A stretch of 64,000 nucleotides of DNA from Verrucomicrobiales bacterium. Lineage in GTDB: Bacteria > Verrucomicrobiota > Verrucomicrobiia > Verrucomicrobiales > DEV007. The notes beneath the pieces are model-generated. The model had not been told where the DNA came from. It saw only the letters and a program-made list of their open reading frames with translations, and made no database searches. The translations under genes were made by a program, and so were the position numbers. Positions 42,040 through 51,189 of the stretch are shown in pieces; position 1 is the first letter of the stretch, and every line of letters begins with the position of its first letter. The stretch spans positions 62,001-126,000 of the forward strand of contig JARGPJ010000001.1 in NCBI GenBank assembly GCA_029212615.1, read 5' to 3'.

Positions 42040-44340
42040 TTAAAACTGCGCACCCATCGTGAACTGAAAGCGTCCACCGTCATCATTAAATCCGTCAGAC
42101 TGAAGCGGGAACGCGTAATCGAGGCGAACAGGAGCGCTTCCAAGAATGAAGAGTCTGAGACCAAGACCCCAGTCAGAATTCATCCCACCATCAACAGATC
42201 CAACCGGACCGTCGGAAACTTCACCCGCATCGTAGAATGCCGCGCCGCGAATTTTCTCGACGATAGGGAAGGTAACTTCAGCGGTGACATTCCAGGCCTG
42301 CTTACCACCAATCGTTTCGCCACTGTCCGGATCACGTGGACCCACATCACGGAAATCAAAGCCACGAAGATTGTTTGCCCCACCGAGGAAATGTCTCGTG
42401 AAGATATGATCACCATCCGCGGAGCGCTTGAAGGCACCGTTCACACTGAAGATGACGTCGTATGGCAAATCAAAGTATTGTGCCCCGCTCACCGTAGCAA
42501 CCGTGTCTTCGACATCACCACCAATCCCTGCGAACTCAAAGCCTGCGTTAACTTTATGACCTTCGCGAGGCATGAAAACATTGTCACGGGTATCACGAGT
42601 GACATTCACACCCACACTACCCTTGAAGAAATCCCCACCTTCAGCAAGAAAGGCATCCGATGCGATCGTGTCAGGATCAATTTCAATCTGCTCACCGCGG
42701 AACTCCAGGACACCATAAGTAAACTCTCCGAGAGACTTACGAAGTGATACCGCCGCACCAGCTTCAGTTTGATCATACTGATCACTGTAATACAGAAGAT
42801 TACGATAATATGCTTCAGTCGTAAGCGCGAGGCGCTGCCCCATAAACCATGGCTCCGTAATCGAGACACTCGCATCACGCGTCTCACTACCCGCCCGAAC
42901 ACTGAAGCGGAAACGCTGTCCAGCCCCGGTAAAGCTCGGCCAATCGAAAAGGTCAAAGTTCGTCTGGGTAACCTCCATGAAGCCGGTAAGGCTATCAATC
43001 GAGCTGAAACCTGCTCCGAAATTCACCGTTCCCGTAGGCTTCTCGACCACACGAATAAGGAGATCCTTTTCATCGAGGTAACTGGTATCAACAGGCATCA
43101 GCTCAACACTGCTGAAGTAATTCATGTTCTCAAGACGGCGCTTGGTAACATCCATACGGGTCGTGTCGTAAGGCTGACCGGGCTCAAGTGGAAGCTCGCG
43201 ACGGATAACATGATCCCTCGTCTTATCATTCCCTTCGATCTGAATTTTACCGATCTTGTAAATATTCCCCTCTGTGACATCGAGAACAACTTTGACCCCT
43301 CCGTTACCGGCATCCTCAAGACGAGGAACAACACGGGCATCAGCATATCCACGCGATCCATACTGATCCGTAATTAACTTAATGTCTTCGGTCAGCTTAT
43401 TCCCCGCAAACTGATCACCGGCCTTTGTCTTAAGATAAGGAAGAATATCTTCAGGCATCGAAAGAGACTGAACACCAACAATAGAAAGACTGTCGACCTG
43501 GTAAGTATCCCCTTCATCAATCGTAATCACGACATCCACATGCTTGGCGTCAGCGCGGACACGGGAGACGTTAACAACCCGTGCATTCAGGAAACCGTTA
43601 TCACGGTAGAAATCCTCAATCGCACGAACATCCTGAGCGAGCGTCTCCGCATCAGTAGCCCCACCGGACCCGAAGATTGATTTAATCCCCTTCTCCTTCT
43701 GCGTCATGATGTCCTTCAGGCGAACAGACGGAAAGGAGACATTCCCAACAAAATCCACGTTACGCAGAACGCCCTGCGTCCCTTCATCAATCGTGTAAAC
43801 CACTGTGGAATAGCCCTCTGCAGTGGGAGCCCCGATACGATAAGTAACCGTAGCCTCAGAGAAACCCTTCTTACGATACATCTCCTGCATCTCTTCACGG
43901 GCTGTCTTAAGAACGGACTCATCAATTGGCTTATTCACCCGGAGGTCGACCTTCTTTTTGAGCTTTGAAGAATCAATCAGGGTGTTACCGACAAATTGAA
44001 CACCGCCGTATACCGCCCGTGTCTGAACAACAGCAATAAGTGCAACACCACCTGAAGCGCTCTCTGAAAGAATGCGGACATTCTCAACATCACCACTCGC
44101 ATAGAGATTCTTCACATCCTCATCAACCTGAGCCAATGAAAGCGGCTCACCCACACGGGAAGCCATGTGAGAACGGATGCGGTCAGGCGAAACCGTCTGA
44201 TTACCAACGTATTGCACATCGATTGATTTAATTGTCTTACCCTCCTGCGCTTGAAGGGGAGCGGCAGGGAGCGCAGCCATGGCGAGGAGCGCGAGCCCCA
44301 GGCCTGTAAGGCGGTGTTTTAGTCTTCTCGAAAGGTTCAT
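42040..44340 (-). CDS. bamA: Outer-membrane protein assembly factor BamA
   Basis: This essential Omp85 protein inserts beta-barrel proteins into the outer membrane. The 766-residue protein has a signal peptide (about 1-31), five POTRA repeats (about 35-430, beginning IKSIDVQYVGNQTV and ending before NFGAGFSS), and a 16-stranded barrel (about 440-766) with the family motif LRGF in GGANNLRGFDFRDVG and an aromatic C-terminal residue (QFTMGAQF). The ATG at 44340 is well placed. It heads a bamA-skp(-lpxD) unit. The 321 bases upstream, shared with ruvB, are AT-rich and contain a candidate promoter overlapped by a palindrome. Confidence 0.96.
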   Translation of the reverse strand: MNLSRRLKHRLTGLGLALLAMAALPAAPLQAQEGKTIKSIDVQYVGNQTVSPDRIRSHMASRVGEPLSLAQVDEDVKNLYASGDVENVRILSESASGGVALIAVVQTRAVYGGVQFVGNTLIDSSKLKKKVDLRVNKPIDESVLKTAREEMQEMYRKKGFSEATVTYRIGAPTAEGYSTVVYTIDEGTQGVLRNVDFVGNVSFPSVRLKDIMTQKEKGIKSIFGSGGATDAETLAQDVRAIEDFYRDNGFLNARVVNVSRVRADAKHVDVVITIDEGDTYQVDSLSIVGVQSLSMPEDILPYLKTKAGDQFAGNKLTEDIKLITDQYGSRGYADARVVPRLEDAGNGGVKVVLDVTEGNIYKIGKIQIEGNDKTRDHVIRRELPLEPGQPYDTTRMDVTKRRLENMNYFSSVELMPVDTSYLDEKDLLIRVVEKPTGTVNFGAGFSSIDSLTGFMEVTQTNFDLFDWPSFTGAGQRFRFSVRAGSETRDASVSITEPWFMGQRLALTTEAYYRNLLYYSDQYDQTEAGAAVSLRKSLGEFTYGVLEFRGEQIEIDPDTIASDAFLAEGGDFFKGSVGVNVTRDTRDNVFMPREGHKVNAGFEFAGIGGDVEDTVATVSGAQYFDLPYDVIFSVNGAFKRSADGDHIFTRHFLGGANNLRGFDFRDVGPRDPDSGETIGGKQAWNVTAEVTFPIVEKIRGAAFYDAGEVSDGPVGSVDGGMNSDWGLGLRLFILGSAPVRLDYAFPLQSDGFNDDGGRFQFTMGAQF

Positions 44341-44661
44341 ACGAAGATAGGTAAGTCCGGTCTCGGTCGTTGGAAAGTCGTGCGGTTTAGTCGTGTAAGC
44401 GGGGTCCTCTTAGATAAGAGAATTCACCGCTTCGTCAAGCAGGAAATTAGCTCTTCTCAGTCTCCTTTGAAGGCTAATTTCGTGCCAAATAAAGGGCGAA
44501 AGTCCCGATGCTGCAATCGATTATCTCGGATCGAATCATTAGCAAGCAAAACATATCGACTTTTATAATTATTAGGATATCTTAAATATTCGTAATTACA
44601 AAGCAAAAGAGCCACTCTCCAGAGGTTTTCAACCTTTCATCCCCTCGACCACTTCCAGCTC
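44341..44661. other. AT-rich divergent intergenic region between bamA and ruvB
   Basis: No gene is seen in these 321 bases. The right half (about 44500-44610) is markedly AT-rich. It holds a 14-bp palindrome (44407-44420), an inverted repeat with perfect 9-bp arms, GAAATTAGC (44443-44451) and GCTAATTTC (44473-44481), and a TATAAT at 44564-44569 that could be a -10 for ruvB, although no -35 is visible at 16-18 bases. It probably contains promoters for both bamA and ruvB. Confidence 0.6.
44407..44438 (-). promoter_or_regulatory. Candidate bamA promoter overlapped by a palindrome
   Basis: On the minus strand TTGACG (44438-44433, five of six to the -35 consensus) is followed after 16 bases by TATCTA (44416-44411). 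The -10 lies inside the palindrome CTCTTA-GA-TAAGAG (44407-44420). A start site near 44402 would leave about 60 bases of leader before the bamA ATG. The overlap of operator-like palindrome and -10 suggests repression, but this is inference from sequence alone. Confidence 0.4.
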
Positions 44662-45690
44662 GTGACTGAACCCTTTCCAACCGATCCCGCTGACACCCCG
44701 ATGCAGGATTTCGAGCAAAGCCTTCGTCCGCCGGACTTTGAGGAGTTTTGCGGCCAGCAAAAGGTAAAAGACCGCCTCATGCTCATGATTGAGGCGGCAA
44801 AGCAACGCAACGATGCACTCGACCATGTCTTACTCTGTGGGCCTCCCGGACTCGGTAAAACCACCCTCGCCCACATTCTGTGCAGGGCCTTCGGCTCTGA
44901 AATGCACCTTACAAGCGGGCCTCAAATTGAGAAAGCAGGAGATCTTGCCGGCATTTTGACGACCATTCAGCACGGTGACTTTCTCTTTATCGATGAAATT
45001 CACCGCCTTCATCCAGCGATCGAGGAGTATCTTTATCCAGCGATGGAGGATTATAAGCTCGATATCATGATCGATCAGGGACCGAACGCCCGCTCGATTT
45101 CGCTCAATATCCCCAAATTCACTCTTGTCGGGGCGACAACGAAGGCGGGAATGCTGACCCGCCCCCTTCTTTCCCGCTTTGGAATCACCAATCGCCTCGA
45201 CTATTACTCCCCTGAGGAGTTAATTATCATTATCACCAGGTCAGCACAGCTCCTCAACGTGGAGATCGAACGTGAGGGCGCCCTGGAAATAGGATCTCGT
45301 AGCCGTGGAACCCCGCGAATCGCGAACGGACTGTTGCGCTGGGTCCGCGACTACGCCCAGGTGAAAGCGGATAACATCATCACCAGCGCCGTCGCAAAGG
45401 CCGCACTGGCAATGCTCGATATCGACGAAGATGGTCTCGATGAAATGGATAAGAAGATCCTCGAGGCAGTCATCTACAAATATGACGGTGGCCCCGTCGG
45501 CCTGAATTCGATCGCCGTGGCCGTGGGAGAAGACGAAGCCACCATCAATGAAGTCTACGAACCGTTCCTGATTCTGAAAGGATTTCTGAAGCGAACCCCC
45601 CGGGGGCGCTCCGCCCTTCCCTCCGCCTACCGAAAACTAGGCATGACCCCTCCGTCCCGACACAACGACGATCAACCGGAACTGCTTTAA
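44662..45690 (+). CDS. ruvB: Holliday junction branch-migration helicase RuvB
   Basis: This hexameric AAA+ motor drives branch migration with RuvA. The 342-residue protein has the N-terminal [12 protein letters not shown] element, Walker [12 protein letters not shown] (60-70), Walker [11 protein letters not shown] near 108, sensor motif [19 protein letters not shown] near 152, and a C-terminal winged-helix domain with [26 protein letters not shown]. It starts with GTG at 44662; an ATG at residue 14 (44701) is a shorter alternative. ruvA and ruvC are not in the window. The next gene begins 13 bases after the stop. Confidence 0.95.
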   Translation: MTEPFPTDPADTPMQDFEQSLRPPDFEEFCGQQKVKDRLMLMIEAAKQRNDALDHVLLCGPPGLGKTTLAHILCRAFGSEMHLTSGPQIEKAGDLAGILTTIQHGDFLFIDEIHRLHPAIEEYLYPAMEDYKLDIMIDQGPNARSISLNIPKFTLVGATTKAGMLTRPLLSRFGITNRLDYYSPEELIIIITRSAQLLNVEIEREGALEIGSRSRGTPRIANGLLRWVRDYAQVKADNIITSAVAKAALAMLDIDEDGLDEMDKKILEAVIYKYDGGPVGLNSIAVAVGEDEATINEVYEPFLILKGFLKRTPRGRSALPSAYRKLGMTPPSRHNDDQPELL

Positions 45691-45703
45691 CCACCCTTTA
45701 ACC

Positions 45704-46438
45704 ATGAGTGATTTCATTATCCAAATCGAAATGTTACTCACCGCCTTCGGTGACGCTGAATATCGCTACCTTCTCCTCGAACCCCTCATCTTCTATGGCA
45801 TCCTCATTGGGGTCATCATGCTGGGGGTCGGCCTGTTTATGAAGGCCTCGAAGCTGCAGATCGCTGCACTTATCACGATCGGAGTTTCCGCGCTGTCTCA
45901 TGTTCCCTATAAAGACGCCCGTCTTTCTGCCGCGCCTCGTATGGAACAAGTCTACAAGATAAGTTCCCCGGCAAGGATGAAAGGCTTTAATGAAAACACT
46001 CAGGCCTGGCTTGAGAACATCTGGCAATTCCGGCTCCTTGTCCTCCTCGCCGCTGCGGCGCTCATGATTGGGATCAATCGCAATCGCCTCGGATTCGGTC
46101 TCGGTATCGCCACGGCCCTGCTGGGTCTCCTCGTCGCCAAAAACGCAATGTGGCTTCACTACCAGGATGCAATCGCCTATCATCCGAATCTCAAGACACA
46201 CGATGCTCCGATTGATCACCAGGTAAAAACATCAACGCCGCCAGTCGTGAAATCCGAGTGGACACCGGAACCCGCCAACAAGACCTTCACGACCCCGGCG
46301 GCTCAGGCACCGGCAACGCAACTCCTCTCGACTCGTTCTCAACCGCCTGCCGTTTCTTCGTTTCCTCCCGGAAGAATCCCTCCCCCGGAAGTGCCGGTCC
46401 GGCTCCAGGCGCGCCCCGTCACTCCGCTTCGCCGCTAA
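45704..46438 (+). CDS. Hypothetical multi-helix membrane protein
   Basis: The 244-residue protein has four likely membrane helices (about 22-46, 48-65, 106-122 and 128-147) and a soluble Pro/Thr-rich C-terminal tail (about 165-244) with many PPP, PAP and RP pairs. An extracytoplasmic-type loop with SSPARMKGFNENTQAWLENIW separates helices two and three. No family is recognised. It follows ruvB by 13 bases and may share its transcript. The low-complexity tail suggests an extended spacer in the cytoplasm or periplasm. Confidence 0.65.
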   Translation: MSDFIIQIEMLLTAFGDAEYRYLLLEPLIFYGILIGVIMLGVGLFMKASKLQIAALITIGVSALSHVPYKDARLSAAPRMEQVYKISSPARMKGFNENTQAWLENIWQFRLLVLLAAAALMIGINRNRLGFGLGIATALLGLLVAKNAMWLHYQDAIAYHPNLKTHDAPIDHQVKTSTPPVVKSEWTPEPANKTFTTPAAQAPATQLLSTRSQPPAVSSFPPGRIPPPEVPVRLQARPVTPLRR

Positions 46439-46509
46439 AGTGTAGACGGTCAGTCGGAAAGTGGCGCATTGAGCGATGGCACCACCGCAGCCTGCAGACG
46501 GCGCCTATC

Positions 46510-46989
46510 TCAGTGCCAGTCTATCCGGTCGAGAACCTTGCAAACAGCCACTTTCATACCGAGAGCCCGGGAAAGAACTCTGGCATCAGAAGAAGCGGCA
46601 CGCTCCGTCCGCCGATAGTGGGATCGCTCCACTCTCGGGAATTTTGTTGTGGGAGAGGGAAAATCGAGCAATTTCCCGTAGAACACAACCCAACTGCCCA
46701 CCGGAGGTCGATGAAATTCCGCATCATCAATTCGTAACTCCGGGTTCTGCGCTTCGTCGTTGCCCGCCCAAGTCCGAAGGTGCTCCATATCGAAGAGAAC
46801 TTTTCGCCCCATGGGAATTTCATCTCTGTAAATCCTGACCCGTTCTTTCGGTTCCATCGGTTCAAGAAACGAACTGTGCCGACTCGCAATCATCAGGAAA
46901 CACTTCCCCCGATCCTGATCTCCTTCCCGGGAGAAAATATCGCGAGGAGGTTGAACCGTTCGAGGCAACTGAATCAGCGAAGGCTCCAT
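46510..46989 (-). CDS. Possible hypothetical protein (159 aa)
   Basis: An ATG-initiated frame of 159 residues lies in the 706-base stretch between the ruvB-linked membrane gene and the phosphatase gene. It is Arg-rich, has no signal peptide or membrane segment, and includes RIDDAEFHRPPVGSWVVFYGKLLDFP. No family is recognised. Overlapping frames on the plus strand (for example 46476-46838) look like shadows because their composition is less protein-like, but the call is uncertain. The remaining pieces, 46439-46509 and 46990-47144, show no feature. Confidence 0.4.
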   Translation of the reverse strand: MEPSLIQLPRTVQPPRDIFSREGDQDRGKCFLMIASRHSSFLEPMEPKERVRIYRDEIPMGRKVLFDMEHLRTWAGNDEAQNPELRIDDAEFHRPPVGSWVVFYGKLLDFPSPTTKFPRVERSHYRRTERAASSDARVLSRALGMKVAVCKVLDRIDWH

Positions 46990-47144
46990 AAGCGTCTATA
47001 CATGCATCCCTCCGAAATGTTCTGCAAGGCTTCGTTCCCCGGGCCTGCTCAGCATCGATACAGGCACGGTCGGAAATCACATTGTCGGGAATCGAAAAGC
47101 ATCCCCCTCAAACCACCTCTCGAATGGGAAACGGAGATCCGGCA

Positions 47145-48296
47145 CTATAGCTGAGCATCGAACGTATCAACAACCTCTCCCTTCACATCACGCAGCTCCA
47201 GAAGAAGAGACCTGTTCGGCCAGTCGATCGTGACAAGCCCGAAATTACGGCTTTGAAAATTGATGGGGCTGACCCGATGTCTATTAGGCTCCCCCTTTCG
47301 ACCGCCGCCCGCATTGGTTAGTCCGCTTGAAGTGACTTCATAGACGGGAAACCCCGGGCTGAGAGGATCGCTTACCGCAAGCTCCATGATTTCCCCCATG
47401 TGGCGATCCCCGCTTAGAAACAGTACCGGACCGGTCTGCGCTGATTTTAAGAACTCGAGAAATCGCTTACGCTCGTGAGGCAGATTCTCCCACCGTTCCC
47501 ACCGATGGTCCTGAGGAAGAAACTGAATGCTCGACATGATGATTCTGACGTCAGCAGGTTCGGTAAGCGTCTTTTCAAGCCAGCTCCATTGAGCTTCGCC
47601 GAGAACAGTCGCAGAGAGGTCATTATTCCGGTCATACGGTCCCTGAGGCGAGCGTTCGGGCAGCTCGACAAGCGGCCCTCTGAAGTAACGGGTGTCTAAC
47701 AGGATGATTTGAAGCCGCTCTCCCTTCCCGCCGAAATACTTCACATCATAGGTGCCCGGATACTGCCTGACGGCAGCATCCGCGGGAGTACCGAAAAATT
47801 CATGAAAGACCTGCTCAGCCATCTCTCTCTCCGGATAGTCAGCCCCCCCGTCATTGACGCCGTAGTCATGATCATCCCAAACCGCGAGGACCGGTGTCTT
47901 TTCGATAAGTTTCTGATAACCGGTCTTTTCACCCAGCAAGCGATAAGCCTCACGGAACTCGCCGATGTCCTCGGTGTCGGCGTAAACATTATCCCCTAGA
48001 AAGAGAAAAAGATCAGGGGAGGTCTCGATGATGGGTTCCCAAATCGGGTGCGACCGCTTCTGATTCGCGCAGGACCCGAACGCAATCCTCGTCACTTTCT
48101 CTGGCAGCGGCGCGGAATGCGGCGGAAAAGTCACCTCCTCACTGCCCCTCTCTTCTGCACAAGCCCCTGAAAACACGAAACAAACCCACAAAATCGCGGA
48201 TCGTGTGTGAGACTTGCCCCTCTTAACTCCCTGCCCTAACCCTATTGACGGTGAGGGCATTGCTCTAGCGGTCAGCAGGTCAGTAACGATCTTCAT
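47145..48296 (-). CDS. PhoD-like secreted phosphatase/phosphodiesterase
   Basis: This calcineurin-like metallophosphoesterase of the alkaline phosphatase D family has 383 residues from the ATG at 48296 (an ATG at 48260 is possible). A hydrophobic export segment AILWVCFVFSGACAEE is preceded by a basic region; SGAC could be a lipobox. Metal-binding elements: RIAFGSCANQ, DLFLFLGDNVYAD, AVWDDHDYGVND, LFLSGDRHMGEI. The family hydrolyses phosphomonoesters or phosphodiesters outside the cytoplasm. A pair of the window's 11-nt repeats lies in the start of the frame (48216-48248). It is divergent from glnD, with 82 bases between starts. Confidence 0.82.
   Translation of the reverse strand: MKIVTDLLTARAMPSPSIGLGQGVKRGKSHTRSAILWVCFVFSGACAEERGSEEVTFPPHSAPLPEKVTRIAFGSCANQKRSHPIWEPIIETSPDLFLFLGDNVYADTEDIGEFREAYRLLGEKTGYQKLIEKTPVLAVWDDHDYGVNDGGADYPEREMAEQVFHEFFGTPADAAVRQYPGTYDVKYFGGKGERLQIILLDTRYFRGPLVELPERSPQGPYDRNNDLSATVLGEAQWSWLEKTLTEPADVRIIMSSIQFLPQDHRWERWENLPHERKRFLEFLKSAQTGPVLFLSGDRHMGEIMELAVSDPLSPGFPVYEVTSSGLTNAGGGRKGEPNRHRVSPINFQSRNFGLVTIDWPNRSLLLELRDVKGEVVDTFDAQL
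48216..48248. repeat. Third locus of the paired 11-nt repeat
   Basis: AACCCTATTGA (48238-48248) matches the repeat consensus exactly. A degenerate partner GCCCCTCTTAA (48216-48226) lies 22 bases to its left, the same offset as in the pair at 31761-31793. The elements lie in the predicted N-terminal coding part of the phosphatase gene, just before its hydrophobic export segment. Confidence 0.45.
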
Positions 48297-48378
48297 GGCA
48301 CCAAGAGTAACCCAACCGTGCGGAAGCCAAGCAAAATGTTTTCGCTTTTCTCCGGAACGCCCTACTGTCAGCGCCAAG

Positions 48379-51183
48379 ATGCCTCCATCCACGTCACTCA
48401 CTAAAGCCCGCGAACTCGCAAAAGCGAATCTCGAGTCTCTCAAAGAGGGTTCAAAACGCCAGCCTCTCTCTATCTACAAAGAGTTTCTGAAGAGGGAACG
48501 AAAGGGAATCAAAGAGGCACATCAGAATGGTGCCAGCGGATTCGAAGTTTCCGAGAGGCGTGCCGCAATGGCTGATGCGCTCATCGGAGACATTTTCTAT
48601 CACTTTCTCAACGAGACAGGTGCGATCAAGAAAACAGGAAAAGAGAATCCTATCACCCTCATCGCCAGTGGCGGCTACGGACGTGGTCATCTCAATCCCG
48701 GCAGCGATATCGATCTTCAATTCCTCGTTCCCGGCTCCTCCCATAAACTGGCCAAATGTCTTTCCGAACTGGTCAGCGGATTTTCTTTGATGCTTTTCGA
48801 TCTCGGCCTCGACGTCAGCTACCCGGTCCGCTCCATCAAAGAAGCCTGTAAATTTGCGAACAAAGATCACCAAACCAAAACAACCCTTCTCGATGCAAGA
48901 TTCATCGTAGGCGATGAGTCACTCTTCCAGGATTTTGAGGAAGCCTTCTTCGACTGCTGCATCCGCGGACACGAAAAGCAGTATCTCAGTGAGCGCAGTC
49001 GGGACATCCGCGCACGCCACAAGAAATACGGCGGCACCATTCACCTCCAGGAGCCGAATGTAAAAGAAGGCTGCGGAGGGCTCCGCGACTATCACAACCT
49101 CATCTGGGTGATCTGGGTACTTCGCAAGTCGAGAGACCTCAACGCTCTGGTTAAGGACCACCGCTTGACCCCTATTGCCTTTCAGGAGATCGAAGAGGCC
49201 GCCGAGTTTCTGCTTCGTGTTCGCAATGACCTCCATGTCGCTCAAAAAGGAAGCTCAGGTGATATCCTGACGCTTCGCCTTCAGGGGATCGTCGCCACAA
49301 ACCTTTCCTACCCCGGCAAAAATATTCTTCGACGCAGTGAAGCGTTCATGAAGGACTATTACCGGCACACGAAGAGTATGTTCCATCACAGCACCTCGCT
49401 CATGCAAAGCTTTGAGCTGGAAGTTGTCGGTGACGACACCAAACGAATTCCCGTTTTCAACTTTCTCGCCCGGCAGACGACAGGAGAGGAAATCTTCGAC
49501 GGGTTCTACGCTAAAGGCGGACTGATCTACCCCGAGCACGACAAGATTTTTGAAGAGGATCCGAAACGCCTCATGCGTTTCTTCCTCCACACCCAGAGAC
49601 GACACCTCCGCACAAGCCCCGAAGTGAGAAGGCTGTTCAAATTGAGCTGGGGACTGATTGACGGGAACTTCCGTCGAAACAAGTCGAACCGAGAGACCTT
49701 CGAGGAGATCCTTCAAAATCGAGGGCAGGTTGCTCATATTCTGCGCCGCATGCATCGAAACGGATTTCTGGGGCGCTACATCCCTGAGTTCGGACGCCTC
49801 ACTGACCTCGTGCAGCATGAGTTCTTCCACCGCTACTCCGCAGACGAACACACTCTGCGCTGTATTGACGTCCTTGATGAACTCATTCATGAAGAAGATC
49901 CGAAGAAAAGCTTCTTCCGGAAAATATTTCAGGAACTGGATGACCCCGTGGCGATGTATATCGCGCTCCTGATGCACGATACGGGACGTTCAGAAGAAGT
50001 TCGACATCATGAGGACGCCAGCGCGATTCTTGCCGCGAAGGTTTGCAAGCGCCTCAACTACACCGGCGACCGGCTTCGCCTGATCATGTTCCTCGTCGAT
50101 CACCACCTGACTTTCTGGCGAACCTCAACGACAAAGGATATCAGCGATCCCAATACTATCTCCGACTTTGCCGGAGCGGTGAAGAATCCCCGATGGATGG
50201 AAGCACTCCACCTCTTTACCTACGTAGACTCAAAAGGCACCAACGACGAAGCCTGGAACGATTGGAAAGCTTCCCTCATGAAGCAGCTACATCGTTCGAC
50301 AGACTCCTATTTCAGCGATCAAAAGCTCTTTCAAGAACAATTCAACCGCCCGGTTGCCGAAACCAAACAGAAGGTACTGGGGAAGTTACCGGAAGACTAT
50401 CTGGAAGAGGTTGAGGCGCATTTCCAGGCGATGCCGGAGCGCTATTTCCGACACAGGGGGTCTTCAAGCATCGCCCGTCACGTCAAACTTTTCCGTCGCT
50501 TCTTTAAATCTATTCATCGCGTCACCCCGAACGAGTCGATGATTCCCAAGCTCGAATGGAAAGAGCGCCCTGACGAAGGTTACAGCCTCCTTGAAGTCGC
50601 CGGATGGAATCGCAAAATGCTTCTCTCAAAAATGGCGGGAGCGCTTGCGGCACGGAACCTGAACATTCTCTCTGCCGACCTCTTTACCCGCAGCGATGAT
50701 CTTGTTCTCGATATCTTCCGCGTTTGCACGGCGACATTCAATCCCGTTCAGAATAAACGGGAAATCGAACGCATCGCGAAACTGATGGAAGACGAATTCT
50801 CCATCGCATCCAGCCGGGTTGACTTCCCTGCCCTCATTGAAAAACAGGAGACGCCATCCATCACTCAAGCCGAGCCTCCAAATTTCGATATTCCTCAACG
50901 CGTTTTCCTCACGAACGACGGAGACGATCCTGCAACCGTTCTCGAAATTCAGGCGCAGGATAGAATTGGCCTCCTCTACGACATTTTCACCCTCCTCGGA
51001 AATCTCAATGCCCAGGTGTTGAATGCCCGTATCAGCACCCAGGCCGGGGCGGCGATTGACCGCTTCCATATTGTCGATTCCAGCACAGAACAAAAAATCA
51101 TCGATCCTGACCGTATTGAAAAAATACGCGTCGCGGTTGCCGAATGCCTCGACCACAAACCTGCGGTCGAGCCCATCGTCTAA
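48379..51183 (+). CDS. glnD: Bifunctional uridylyltransferase/uridylyl-removing enzyme GlnD
   Basis: GlnD senses glutamine and modifies PII proteins to control nitrogen metabolism. The 934-residue protein shows the nucleotidyltransferase motif GGYGRGHLNPGSDIDLQF (about 98-115), NVKEGCGGLRDYHNLIW near 238, the HD-domain hydrolase region with LLMHDTGRSEE (about 531-541) and DHHLTFW, and two C-terminal ACT domains (about 735-810 and 853-925). The frame is open upstream to 48214, but the ATG at 48379 (MPPSTSLTKARELAKANLE) fits and avoids overlap with the divergent phosphatase. No glnB or glnA is in the window. It is convergent with phoH, with only 6 bases between stops. Confidence 0.93.
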   Translation: MPPSTSLTKARELAKANLESLKEGSKRQPLSIYKEFLKRERKGIKEAHQNGASGFEVSERRAAMADALIGDIFYHFLNETGAIKKTGKENPITLIASGGYGRGHLNPGSDIDLQFLVPGSSHKLAKCLSELVSGFSLMLFDLGLDVSYPVRSIKEACKFANKDHQTKTTLLDARFIVGDESLFQDFEEAFFDCCIRGHEKQYLSERSRDIRARHKKYGGTIHLQEPNVKEGCGGLRDYHNLIWVIWVLRKSRDLNALVKDHRLTPIAFQEIEEAAEFLLRVRNDLHVAQKGSSGDILTLRLQGIVATNLSYPGKNILRRSEAFMKDYYRHTKSMFHHSTSLMQSFELEVVGDDTKRIPVFNFLARQTTGEEIFDGFYAKGGLIYPEHDKIFEEDPKRLMRFFLHTQRRHLRTSPEVRRLFKLSWGLIDGNFRRNKSNRETFEEILQNRGQVAHILRRMHRNGFLGRYIPEFGRLTDLVQHEFFHRYSADEHTLRCIDVLDELIHEEDPKKSFFRKIFQELDDPVAMYIALLMHDTGRSEEVRHHEDASAILAAKVCKRLNYTGDRLRLIMFLVDHHLTFWRTSTTKDISDPNTISDFAGAVKNPRWMEALHLFTYVDSKGTNDEAWNDWKASLMKQLHRSTDSYFSDQKLFQEQFNRPVAETKQKVLGKLPEDYLEEVEAHFQAMPERYFRHRGSSSIARHVKLFRRFFKSIHRVTPNESMIPKLEWKERPDEGYSLLEVAGWNRKMLLSKMAGALAARNLNILSADLFTRSDDLVLDIFRVCTATFNPVQNKREIERIAKLMEDEFSIASSRVDFPALIEKQETPSITQAEPPNFDIPQRVFLTNDGDDPATVLEIQAQDRIGLLYDIFTLLGNLNAQVLNARISTQAGAAIDRFHIVDSSTEQKIIDPDRIEKIRVAVAECLDHKPAVEPIV

Positions 51184-51189
51184 GCGACA

